Part shown: positions 23,840 to 31,183 of the stretch, piece by piece
Numbering within the stretch: position 1 is the first letter of the stretch
How the letters are laid out: each line of letters begins with the position of its first letter
Source: Nitrospira sp.
Lineage (GTDB): Bacteria; Nitrospirota; Thermodesulfovibrionia; Thermodesulfovibrionales; SM23-35
Assembly: GCA_016873615.1 (NCBI GenBank)
Contig: VGWX01000019.1
Span: 1 to 35,726 of the forward strand
DNA length: 35,726 bases
Direction: 5' to 3'
Position numbers and translations under genes: made by a program
Notes under the pieces: model-generated
The model's input: the letters and a program-made list of their open reading frames with translations, nothing else
What the model was told of the DNA's origin: nothing
The model's database searches: none

Positions 23840-23868
23840 ATTAAACCACAATATATTGTGCTTGTCAA
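23840..23868 (-). promoter_or_regulatory. Promoter of the nrd leader ORF and nrdJ
   Basis: Minus strand: TTGACA (23863-23868), a 17-nt spacer and TTTAAT (23840-23845). Transcription should start near 23833, about 46 nt before the TTG of the small ORF. NrdR box 1 fills the spacer. Confidence 0.75.
23847..23860. promoter_or_regulatory. NrdR-type box 1
   Basis: CACAATATATTGTG, a perfect 14-bp palindrome matching the NrdR consensus ACACWATATATWGTGT, located between the -35 and -10 of the nrd promoter. NrdR is the zinc-finger/ATP-cone repressor of ribonucleotide reductase genes. Confidence 0.8.
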
Positions 23869-23947
23869 GGAAAAAGTGAATTTTTTATAATAGATTGATT
23901 TAGAAAGGTTTTTCTGGGGAAATGTGTGTGAATAATATGTGTAAAGA

Positions 23948-25366
23948 TTATTTTATAATCTCGGCAGTAAAGGTATATAATTCGGCGTCCCTCCATGCGT
24001 ATTCCGGTAAACCTGCTTTTGCACAAAGGTTTTTCAGAAAGGCGTCTCTGTCCCATCCCAATTCTCCTGCGACCTGTGGAAGAAGAAGGCCGCTATGTGC
24101 GCCTTTTCTGATAACAAGACCATGTTTGCCGATTTGGATGTCCTTTATGTCTTTGACCGGATTCATTGGAGAAAGTATTGATATCTCGATATCGATATCC
24201 TTTAATTCCTCTTCTCTCATTGGAGGGAATCTCGGGTCGCCTGAACACGCTGCTATGGCATTTTTTATTACAGACTGATACAGCGGCATGATCGCCTGAA
24301 CATGCCCGATACAGCCCCTTAAAGAGCCATTCTTTTTAATAGTCACAAAAACAGCTCCATCAGCCTTGTATTTCTGGTTGTTTACTTCTATCTTAGGCGT
24401 TTTCCCATTTCTCACATAATCAGTAACAGCCTTTCCTGCCAAAGCAAGAAGGTCTTTCTTTTCCTGTTCTGTTAAGGGACTTTTATAGAGTCCGATGGAG
24501 GCATAACCAACTACATGATCCTTTCCGTCTGAAACATCGCCTGAATTTGCATACTTAAATAGCACGCCGAGGTTTGCTCCCTGCCTCCGTGCTATCTCCA
24601 TGGCAATGATCACCGGGAATGCGCCGCACATTTCAGCCGTACCATCCTTCAAAAGCTGTCCCGCATCTATGACAGAAAGTCTCTCAATGGCTGATATCAT
24701 ACGGCTGTCCATTTCTATCGCCTTATGATAATCATGATAGTGTGAGAGGTCTGTGCTTGCAATGATTAATGTTTTCTCATCAAGTATCTCTGTCAGTCTT
24801 GATATAAGATGTTCGTATGTATGTTTCGTGGGTGAACCAACGAGAATGGGAATTATAGTAAAGTCTTTAAGGACTGTTTGGAGGAACGGCAACTGTACCT
24901 CGATCGAATGCTCTTTTTCAAATGCGCCCGGATTAAACATAACGTCAGCATTCCCGTTGAGCAGGCTTTCCGCAAGTTTTTCATTTATCTTTATATCACC
25001 GATAGGAGTTCTGAAACTCCCTTTTGTATAAACAGACGCCCCTTTGAATCCCGCATGATGACTGGATCCGATCAGTATAACCTTTTGTATCCCGCTGTCT
25101 TTAATCTCCTGATATCCGTATGCTGCCACCTGTCCTGAATATCTGTAGCCTGCATGCGGCGATATGATTGCGATGAGTCTTCCATCTCTCTTTCCTTTCT
25201 GCACTTTAGATAGAAAACTTCCGACAGCTTCTTTCAATTCCTTTTTATCAGAGGGATAGAACTTACCGGCTACAGAAGGCTCTTTGATATTTTCAGCACA
25301 GCCTGCAGAGCAGGGAATAAAGAGAAGGCAGCAGACAATAAGAAAAAATAATTTTATAAAATTCAA
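23948..25366 (-). CDS. AmmeMemoRadiSam proteins B and A fused: exported MEMO-AMMECR1 protein
   Basis: 472 residues from TTG 25366, with GGAGG 8 nt upstream. An N-terminal signal sequence (IKLFFLIVCCLLFIPCSAGC, lipobox-like at the end) predicts export, perhaps as a lipoprotein. A MEMO domain follows (about 30-290) with the metal-site motifs ISPHAGYRYSG, GSSHHAG, STDLSHY and EMCGAFPV. An AMMECR1 domain (about 300-472) carries LRGCIGHV and PRFPPMREEEL. In genomes with this set, MEMO, AMMECR1 and a radical SAM protein occur together and their shared function is not established. The radical SAM gene lies just upstream; a short orphan Tat leader overlaps this gene's start. Confidence 0.9.
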   Translation of the reverse strand: MNFIKLFFLIVCCLLFIPCSAGCAENIKEPSVAGKFYPSDKKELKEAVGSFLSKVQKGKRDGRLIAIISPHAGYRYSGQVAAYGYQEIKDSGIQKVILIGSSHHAGFKGASVYTKGSFRTPIGDIKINEKLAESLLNGNADVMFNPGAFEKEHSIEVQLPFLQTVLKDFTIIPILVGSPTKHTYEHLISRLTEILDEKTLIIASTDLSHYHDYHKAIEMDSRMISAIERLSVIDAGQLLKDGTAEMCGAFPVIIAMEIARRQGANLGVLFKYANSGDVSDGKDHVVGYASIGLYKSPLTEQEKKDLLALAGKAVTDYVRNGKTPKIEVNNQKYKADGAVFVTIKKNGSLRGCIGHVQAIMPLYQSVIKNAIAACSGDPRFPPMREEELKDIDIEISILSPMNPVKDIKDIQIGKHGLVIRKGAHSGLLLPQVAGELGWDRDAFLKNLCAKAGLPEYAWRDAELYTFTAEIIK

Positions 25367-25494
25367 TCTATTTTCCTCCAGAACATCGCCTCTTTCAGGT
25401 TATTTTCAGGGATTTTTTCAGCCTTTGCCTTTTTTATGAAGGGGCTGAAAAAACTTCCTAACAATAATAACACCAAAAAATCTCTTCTTTTTAT
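25363..25494 (-). pseudogene. Orphan Tat leader resembling the N-terminus of an AmmeMemoRadiSam radical SAM enzyme
   Basis: A 43-residue frame reading (I)KRRDFLVLLLLGSFFSPFIKKAKA, then KIPENNLKEAMFWRKID and a stop. KRRDFL plus a hydrophobic run is a twin-arginine signal. In Tat-exported radical SAM homologues, as I remember them, such a leader and an EAMFWRKL-type linker come directly before the VQCELCP cysteine motif. Here that motif starts the separate gene upstream (25638-26612). The codon at the expected start is ATA (25492-25494), and there is no ribosome-binding site. It overlaps the MEMO gene start and carries its GGAGG. Probably a remnant of a second or rearranged copy. Confidence 0.5.
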
Positions 25495-25519
25495 ACAACT
25501 GTGTCTATGTTGTGTTTTT

Positions 25520-25580
25520 GTCATTCCGACTTGTTCGGAATCCTTCTTATTAGAAAAGATTCTGGACAAGCCAGAATGAC
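25520..25580. repeat. GTCATT two-hairpin repeat
   Basis: Ends GTCATTC/GAATGAC. The left hairpin is ATTCCGA-CTTGT-TCGGAAT and the right is ATTCTGG-ACAAG-CCAGAAT. The loops CTTGT and ACAAG are complementary, so the whole 61 bp is also one imperfect inverted repeat. It lies between the radical SAM gene and the orphan Tat leader. A related copy is at 34794-34885. Confidence 0.75.
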
Positions 25581-25637
25581 AGAACTTGTAGATTGAAGAT
25601 TTGCTGCGGGTTAATTGATTCCCTGTATTTGTCATTC

Positions 25638-26612
25638 CTAACTCCATACTCCTGCAACAGGACTGCTGCAGAATTTGCACTTGCCATTCAATATATGATT
25701 CTGTTTTACAAAATATCCAATCCTTTCGACCAGCAGCTTTTTGCATTTAGGGCAGAATGTGCTTTCCCCTTCATGCCTGATGTTTCCGATGTAGACATAT
25801 CTCAAACCGGAATCCATTGCAGCCTTTCTCGCATCAATAAGGGTCTCAAGCGGGGTAGGGGGAAGATTCGTCAGTTTGTAATGAGGAAAGAACCTTGAGA
25901 AATGGACCGGTGTATCAGATCCGAGGTTTTTCTGCATCCATATGCACATATCTTTGATATTCTTTATGTTGTCATTCAACGTAGGGATAACAAGATTGGT
26001 GATTTCAAGCCAGACACCTTCTTCCTTTAAAACCACAAGAGAATTCAGTACAGGCTTTAGACTGCCGCTGCAGATCCTGCCATAGAAATCCTCTGTGAAT
26101 GCCTTAAGGTCAATATCAGCGGCATCCATGTATTTTGATAATTTCCTGAGAGGTTTTTCATTTATATATCCGCAGGAATGCATTGTGTTCTTTATCCCCT
26201 GCTTCCTGGCAATGACAGCCGTATCATACATATATTCATAAAAGACTGTAGGTTCTGTATACGTGTAGGTAACAGACCTGCATTTATTTGCTATCGCCTG
26301 AGAGACTACTTTATCCGGAGGCAGGTCATACGTATCAGTATCTTCAGGTTTTGCCTGGGATATCTGCCAGTTCTGGCAGAATTTACAACTCAGTACACAC
26401 CCTGCGGTAGCGATGGAAAAAGCAGTAGTCCCCGGCAGAAAGTGAAAAAACGGTTTTTTTTCTATCGGATCAATATGTACAGCGCATGGTTTTCCGTATA
26501 CAAGGCTGTATAGTTTTCCATCCTTGTTCATCCTTGTCCTGCACCTGCTGCGCTGGCCTTCATCCAGGACACAACCGTTCGGGCAAAGCTCGCACTGGAC
26601 TCGATTAGCCAT
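25638..26612 (-). CDS. amrS: AmmeMemoRadiSam system radical SAM enzyme
   Basis: 324 residues. An N-terminal cysteine cluster CELCPNGC...RCRTR (C7, C10, C14, C24) precedes the radical SAM motif CVLSCKFCQN (C72, C76, C79) with a typical TYTEPTVFYEY and a C-terminal CPKC...KCKFC pair that suggests a second metal site. It is related to the pyruvate-formate-lyase activating enzyme group. No leader is present: the protein starts MANRVQCELCP. A TATAAT at 26619-26624 ends 6 nt before the ATG and there is no Shine-Dalgarno. The downstream MEMO-AMMECR1 gene is presumably its partner. The substrate is unknown. Confidence 0.92.
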   Translation of the reverse strand: MANRVQCELCPNGCVLDEGQRSRCRTRMNKDGKLYSLVYGKPCAVHIDPIEKKPFFHFLPGTTAFSIATAGCVLSCKFCQNWQISQAKPEDTDTYDLPPDKVVSQAIANKCRSVTYTYTEPTVFYEYMYDTAVIARKQGIKNTMHSCGYINEKPLRKLSKYMDAADIDLKAFTEDFYGRICSGSLKPVLNSLVVLKEEGVWLEITNLVIPTLNDNIKNIKDMCIWMQKNLGSDTPVHFSRFFPHYKLTNLPPTPLETLIDARKAAMDSGLRYVYIGNIRHEGESTFCPKCKKLLVERIGYFVKQNHILNGKCKFCSSPVAGVWS

Positions 26613-26618
26613 ATTTAT

Positions 26619-26624
26619 ATTATA
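26619..26624 (-). promoter_or_regulatory. -10 box of the radical SAM gene, predicted leaderless
   Basis: TATAAT on the minus strand, separated by ATAAAT (6 nt) from the ATG at 26610-26612. The -35 region is weak. Transcription should begin at the start codon. Confidence 0.6.
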
Positions 26625-26630
26625 AAACTA

Positions 26631-26661
26631 TTGAATATAAAAAATAGATTTATTATATAAT
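26631..26661 (+). promoter_or_regulatory. Plus-strand promoter preceding CIRCE
   Basis: TTGAAT (26631-26636), a 19-nt spacer and TATAAT (26656-26661). The predicted start near 26668 places CIRCE at the very 5' end of the transcript, the position where HrcA operators usually act. The next gene on this strand is nifU. Confidence 0.5.
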
Positions 26662-26669
26662 TTAGGTAA

Positions 26670-26696
26670 TTAGCACTCTCAATATGAGAGTGCTAA
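26670..26696. promoter_or_regulatory. CIRCE element (HrcA operator)
   Basis: TTAGCACTC-N9-GAGTGCTAA with no mismatch to the consensus. CIRCE is the operator of the heat-shock repressor HrcA and normally precedes groESL or dnaK/hrcA. Here no chaperone gene is present; it sits between amrS (minus) and nifU (plus). Confidence 0.93.
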
Positions 26697-26768
26697 TTTA
26701 TTTTTTATAACAAAATTCTAAAAATGTCAATAGGGTATTTGTTATTTTATAAATAAAATCTACAAAAA

Positions 26769-26797
26769 TTGACATTTATTCCCGCTCTCTGTTTAAA
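26769..26797 (+). promoter_or_regulatory. Proximal promoter of nifU, predicted leaderless
   Basis: TTGACA (26769-26774), a 17-nt spacer and TTTAAA (26792-26797), followed by 6 nt and the ATG at 26804. No Shine-Dalgarno is present. Confidence 0.65.
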
Positions 26798-26803
26798 TTA
26801 ATC

Positions 26804-27634
26804 ATGTGGGAATATACAGATAAGGTAAAAAAATTCTTTTTAGAACCAAAGAATATCGGCGAAGTTGAGAACCCGGATGCTGTGGGAGATGTCGGCAGTA
26901 TGGTATGCGGTGATGCTCTGAGGCTTACTCTGAAAATTGACAAAGATACGAGCAGGATCACTGATGCGAAATTCCAGACATTCGGCTGTGCGAGCGCTAT
27001 CGCAAGCTCATCAGCGCTGACTGAACTTATTAAGGGAAAGACACTTGATGAGGCGATTCAGGTAACAAATCAGGATATTGCAGAATTCCTCGGCGGTCTG
27101 CCCCAGGAGAAGATGCACTGCTCAGTCCTGGGAAGAGAGGCTCTTGAGTCTGCTATTGCAAATTATAAGGGCATACCGATAGCTGTTGAAGAAGAAGGCA
27201 AGGTTCTCTGCAAGTGTTTCAATGTTACAGAAGAAAAGATAAGGAAGGTTGCGATAGAAAATCATCTGACTACAGTTGATGAAATTACTGATTACACGAA
27301 GGCCGGGGGAGGCTGCGGTGAATGCAGGCCTGATATAGAGGCTATTCTCAGGGACATATGGTCTTTGAAGGCGCCTGAAAAGCCTGTAAAGCCAAAGAAA
27401 CTTACCAACCTTCAGAAGATAGCTCTCATTCAGGAGATTATCGAGCGGGAAATAAGGCCGGGATTACAGGCAGACGGAGGAGACATCGAACTCATTGACA
27501 TAGACGGCAACAGGGTTATTATTGCCCTGCGCGGCATGTGCACCGGATGCGCTATGGCAGGCGTAACAATCAATGGCGTCCAGCTAAAACTCAGGGAACT
27601 TGTAAGCGATGATATAGTTATAGAGGCGCAATGA
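26804..27634 (+). CDS. nifU: Fe-S cluster assembly scaffold NifU (three-domain)
   Basis: 276 residues with all three domains of full-length NifU. The IscU-like scaffold (about 1-125) has cysteines in VCGDALRL, FGCASAIA and MHCSVLG. A central BFD-like [2Fe-2S] domain has CKCFNVTEEKI and GGGCGECRP. The C-terminal Nfu domain (about 205-276) has QADGGDIEL and RGMCTGCAMAGVT. It assembles Fe-S clusters with sulfur from NifS, whose start overlaps by 4 nt. No nitrogenase gene is in view, so general Fe-S assembly in an anaerobe is likely. Two upstream promoters are visible, one adjoining a CIRCE operator. Confidence 0.95.
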   Translation: MWEYTDKVKKFFLEPKNIGEVENPDAVGDVGSMVCGDALRLTLKIDKDTSRITDAKFQTFGCASAIASSSALTELIKGKTLDEAIQVTNQDIAEFLGGLPQEKMHCSVLGREALESAIANYKGIPIAVEEEGKVLCKCFNVTEEKIRKVAIENHLTTVDEITDYTKAGGGCGECRPDIEAILRDIWSLKAPEKPVKPKKLTNLQKIALIQEIIEREIRPGLQADGGDIELIDIDGNRVIIALRGMCTGCAMAGVTINGVQLKLRELVSDDIVIEAQ

Positions 27635-28815
27635 ACACGATATATTTTGACAATAATGCAACAACCCCTGTAGCCCCTGAAGTTCTTGAGGAGATGCTTC
27701 CGTACCTCAGTGAATATTATGGCAACCCTTCAAGCATGCATACCTTTGGCGGTCAGCTCCACAGAAAGGTTGAAGAGGCAAGGCACAGGGTTGCGCAACT
27801 GATTGGCGCTGAGCCTGAGGAGATAATTTTCACGAGCTGCGGCACAGAAAGCGACAATACAGCAATAATGAGCGCTGTTGAATCATATCCCCAAAAAAGG
27901 CATATCATTACAACAAGGGTTGAGCACCCTGCTGTTATGAATTTCTGCAAGCATCTTGCGCGAAAAGGCTTCAGGGTTACATACCTGCCTGTTAACAACT
28001 ATGGACAATTACAGGTCAGTGATTTAATGAAGACGATTGAGGATGATACAGTGGCGGTATCCATCATGTATGCTAATAACGAGGTTGGGAATATCTTCCC
28101 TATACCGGAAATCGTAGAAATACTCAGGGAAAGGCGAATACTGTTTCATACTGATGCTGTTCAGGTCGTTGGGAAGATACCCATAGACGTCAAGAAACTC
28201 CCTGTTGATATGCTGTCCCTTTCAGGTCATAAGCTGCATGCCCCCAAAGGCATAGGGGCTCTGTATGTAAGAAAAGGCACAAGGTTTTCTCCCTATCTTA
28301 TCGGTGGACATCAGGAGAGGGGGAGGAGGGCCGGCACTGAAAATGTGGCGTCAATCATAGCCCTTGGCAAGGCATGTGAACTTGCCTTGAAGAATCTCAA
28401 TGAAGAAGTCGTATATTTAACCCGTTTGCGGGATAAACTTGAGAATTCGCTTTTGCAGTCATGCCCTGATGCCAGGATCAACGGAGATGTAAGCAGCAGA
28501 CTGCCGAATACCACAAACCTGAGTTTTGAGTACGTTGAAGGGGAAGCGATACTGCTTAGACTCAATGAATACGGCATCTGCGCCTCATCAGGTTCGGCCT
28601 GCACTTCCGGGTCTCTTGAGCCTTCTCATGTCCTCAGGGCAATGGGAGTGCCTTTTACCGCAATACACGGCTCAATCAGATTTTCATTAAGCAGATACAA
28701 TATAGAGGATGAGATAGATAAAGTAACAGAGATTATGCCAAAGATAATAAAAAACCTCAGGATGCTCTCCCCATTCGGCAGGGATAAGCTCGGTCAGAGT
28801 ATCAAATGTCCTTAA
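27631..28815 (+). CDS. nifS: Cysteine desulfurase (NifS)
   Basis: 394 residues. PLP-dependent class V fold: FDNNATTPVAPEVL at the start, HTDAVQ, the PLP lysine in SLSGHKLHAPKG, and the active-site cysteine in CASSGSACTSGSLEPSHVL. It takes sulfur from cysteine and passes persulfide to NifU. It is coupled to nifU by an ATGA overlap (27631-27634). The 3' end overlaps the convergent phospholipase-like gene by 14 nt. Confidence 0.96.
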   Translation: MNTIYFDNNATTPVAPEVLEEMLPYLSEYYGNPSSMHTFGGQLHRKVEEARHRVAQLIGAEPEEIIFTSCGTESDNTAIMSAVESYPQKRHIITTRVEHPAVMNFCKHLARKGFRVTYLPVNNYGQLQVSDLMKTIEDDTVAVSIMYANNEVGNIFPIPEIVEILRERRILFHTDAVQVVGKIPIDVKKLPVDMLSLSGHKLHAPKGIGALYVRKGTRFSPYLIGGHQERGRRAGTENVASIIALGKACELALKNLNEEVVYLTRLRDKLENSLLQSCPDARINGDVSSRLPNTTNLSFEYVEGEAILLRLNEYGICASSGSACTSGSLEPSHVLRAMGVPFTAIHGSIRFSLSRYNIEDEIDKVTEIMPKIIKNLRMLSPFGRDKLGQSIKCP

Positions 28816-29650
28816 TCCGCTTTATCCCAGTCCTTTTCCTACTATTAAAAAAATGATAATTCCTAAATTTAACGGGCGTATACAGAAATGCATTAAAGTC
28901 ATTCTTTAAGAATCTCCTTCTGTGCACGCTGCCGCTGGGATTTATTTTTACAACCTCAGATTTTTCCCAGTTCTGAAACAGGTCAATTATTTTATCAAGC
29001 GATTCATGGTGCAGTTTCTCTATTGTCTCCCTGACCGGCATGTAAGTGACAATATTTCTGTCGAGGAAATCCCCTACTTTTTCCGGATAACAGATGGTGA
29101 GAAATGCCATGCTCCTTAAAATCCTTTTGTTTGTTTTAAAAGAAAAAATGCACCTTTCTATGGAATTTTCGAGGAAGATGTCGTTTCTAACCTGTATATT
29201 TCGGTCTATCTCCCTTACTTGCTGCCAGTATTTCTTGTCGATAATGCAGTCAGCCTTCATTTCGAGTAAAGTATGTTTTATATTCTTTTTGTTTGCAGTA
29301 TAGATGTTGTGAGCAACAGTATCTGCAGCAAGATGGCTCATATATCCATATACGAATGCCTTTTGCTGTTTTGTCTCGGCTGCCTTCAAAAGATCAAAGG
29401 TAAAATCCCAGTTGTGAGAGTTTTTGTGGTCCGGCAGATATTTCTTGCCGACGATAATGTCAGCCATAAGATTCCCATATATGAAATCTTTCCTGTATTT
29501 TTTGATAATCTTAAAGAGGCCTGCAGGAAGTAGAGCGCCATATGAAAACAATTCGCTTCCAAGGTATGTATGTGTTAAGGGACCCCAGGCAAATGCCAAT
29601 GACGGCAAAAGTAATATATATATAATTATCAACAAGTTAAATATAATCAT
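28802..29650 (-). CDS. Secreted zinc-dependent phospholipase C-like protein
   Basis: 282 residues. A signal peptide (IIFNLLIIIYILLLPSLAFA) ends exactly before WGPLTHTYLG. In Bacillus-type zinc PLC the mature protein starts with a Trp that ligates zinc, so this cleavage fits. Further His/Asp ligand motifs are SHNWDF, YGYMSHLAADTVAHNIY and LEMKADCIID. It resembles the PLC/S1-P1 nuclease superfamily proteins common in anaerobes; the true substrate may be phospholipid but is not proven. Its ATG overlaps the stop of the aminopeptidase gene (29647-29650). The basic C-terminal tail is not conserved in the family as I know it. Confidence 0.8.
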   Translation of the reverse strand: MIIFNLLIIIYILLLPSLAFAWGPLTHTYLGSELFSYGALLPAGLFKIIKKYRKDFIYGNLMADIIVGKKYLPDHKNSHNWDFTFDLLKAAETKQQKAFVYGYMSHLAADTVAHNIYTANKKNIKHTLLEMKADCIIDKKYWQQVREIDRNIQVRNDIFLENSIERCIFSFKTNKRILRSMAFLTICYPEKVGDFLDRNIVTYMPVRETIEKLHHESLDKIIDLFQNWEKSEVVKINPSGSVHRRRFLKNDFNAFLYTPVKFRNYHFFNSRKRTGIKRIKDI

Positions 29651-31098
29651 TTAAACCCTTTTATTAAGTCTAAAATAAGCCTTACCCCAATGCCGGAGGC
29701 GCCCTTTGGCATGTAAGGTTTTTCTTTTTCTATCCATGCGGTCCCTGCTATGTCGAGATGTACCCATGGTGTATCTCCGGCAAATTCATACAAAAAGTAT
29801 GCCGATGAGATGAGAGAGCCGCTTTTCCCTCCTGTATTTTTGAGATCAGCAATATCGCTTTTTAGAGATTCTTCAGATTCCTCAAAGAGAGGCATTTCCC
29901 AGACCCTCTCATAGGTATTATCCCCGGATTTTTTTAATTTATCAACCAGATCCCTGTCATTCCCCATCATTGCTATCGCAACATTTCCCAGGGCTATGGA
30001 ACATGCGCCTGTTAGAGTTGCCAAATCTATGATCATTGCTGGTTTAAGGCGTTTGGCATAGCCTATTGCATCAGCAAGTGTCATGCGGCCTTCAGCGTCT
30101 GTACTGATGATCTCGATCGTCTTTCCGTTGATAGCCCTCACAACATCACCCGGCCTTGTCGCTGAACCCCCGGAAAGGTTTTCTGTTGCAGGCAGGATTC
30201 CGATCAGGTTGACAGGCAATTTCAATTCAGAAGCAGCCCTGATAATTCCGAGAACAGCTGCGCCGCCGGCCATGTCGTATTTCATCTTTTCCATGCCATC
30301 CGCTGGTTTTATGGATATTCCGCCGCTGTCGAATGTGATCGACTTTCCTATGAGAACCACAGGCGCTCCTTTTGCGCCATGGTAATGAAGCATAATAAAT
30401 TTCGGAGGCTGATTCGAGCCATATGCAACTGACAAATAAGAGCCCATACCAAGTCTCTGACATTCCTTTTTTTCAAAAATCTTCACTGTGAGGTTTTTTC
30501 TTTTAAGAGATCCGGCTGCATCTGCTAAACGGGAAGGGGTCATGTCATTTGCAGGGGTGTTTATTAAATCCCTTGCAAAATTGACAGATGATGCCACTGT
30601 TTCAGTCCTGTGAAGATCAGCTTTCAGACTATTCGTAATCTTTGAAAGCAATATGAGACTGTTAATTTTTTTGGTTTTATTCTCGTGGATATATTTTTTG
30701 AATGTGTAAAGCCCGAGCAGGCTTCCTTCGATGAAATCTGTTGCCGACATTTTCAGGGATGAAAGGGCTCTGGTTGATAATGCAATCTTTTTCATTCCCA
30801 TATCACGAAGAAAAACTGCTGATTTTCCGCCTGCCTGTCTCACTTTCTCTTTAGAAATCTTGTCTTTTTTGCCAAGACCTGCGAGAAGTATCCTTTCGGG
30901 TTTGGTATCCATAGGAGCAGGAAGGAGCAGGAGTTCATTCTGTTTGCCGCTGAACTCTTTGGAGAATGATTTTTTTATAAGGCTGGAAAGAGATATGTCC
31001 AGGTTATTATAGAGCCCTTTATCACCTTCAGTGAAAGGAAGAATAAGGGCATCACAGGCGCAGTCATTTTCTTTGAGATTCTTTATAACTACATTCAT
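29647..31098 (-). CDS. pepA: Leucyl aminopeptidase (M17)
   Basis: 483 residues, normal for M17. The metal and catalytic motifs are GKSITFDSGGISIKPADGME (Lys and Asp), KYDMAGGAA (Asp), and STDAEGRMTLADAI (Asp, Glu, Arg), followed by DLATLTGACSIALG. It is a cytosolic hexameric enzyme that removes N-terminal residues. It is first of two coupled genes with the phospholipase-like one. There is no visible Shine-Dalgarno before the ATG. Confidence 0.96.
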   Translation of the reverse strand: MNVVIKNLKENDCACDALILPFTEGDKGLYNNLDISLSSLIKKSFSKEFSGKQNELLLLPAPMDTKPERILLAGLGKKDKISKEKVRQAGGKSAVFLRDMGMKKIALSTRALSSLKMSATDFIEGSLLGLYTFKKYIHENKTKKINSLILLSKITNSLKADLHRTETVASSVNFARDLINTPANDMTPSRLADAAGSLKRKNLTVKIFEKKECQRLGMGSYLSVAYGSNQPPKFIMLHYHGAKGAPVVLIGKSITFDSGGISIKPADGMEKMKYDMAGGAAVLGIIRAASELKLPVNLIGILPATENLSGGSATRPGDVVRAINGKTIEIISTDAEGRMTLADAIGYAKRLKPAMIIDLATLTGACSIALGNVAIAMMGNDRDLVDKLKKSGDNTYERVWEMPLFEESEESLKSDIADLKNTGGKSGSLISSAYFLYEFAGDTPWVHLDIAGTAWIEKEKPYMPKGASGIGVRLILDLIKGFK

Positions 31099-31149
31099 CT
31101 AACTATTAATATTAGCCTATTTTCTCAATAAATATCCATGAGGAATCGA

Positions 31150-31178
31150 TTGACAGAAAATATTATTTAGGCAATTAT
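31150..31178 (+). promoter_or_regulatory. Promoter of the PLD-family gene, predicted leaderless
   Basis: TTGACA (31150-31155), a 17-nt spacer and AATTAT (31173-31178). Five nt separate it from the ATG at 31184, and no Shine-Dalgarno is present. Confidence 0.55.
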
Positions 31179-31183
31179 GTATT

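Noticed and set aside
23575-23840. Cobalamin riboswitch upstream of the B12-dependent nrdJ
   Set aside because: No B12-box-like sequence or the expected stem arrangement; the leader is explained by a small ORF and NrdR boxes.
25500-25746. 127-residue frame extending the Tat leader back into the radical SAM gene
   Set aside because: Its first half is antisense-like repeat sequence and out-of-frame radical SAM coding DNA; only the last 43 residues look like protein.
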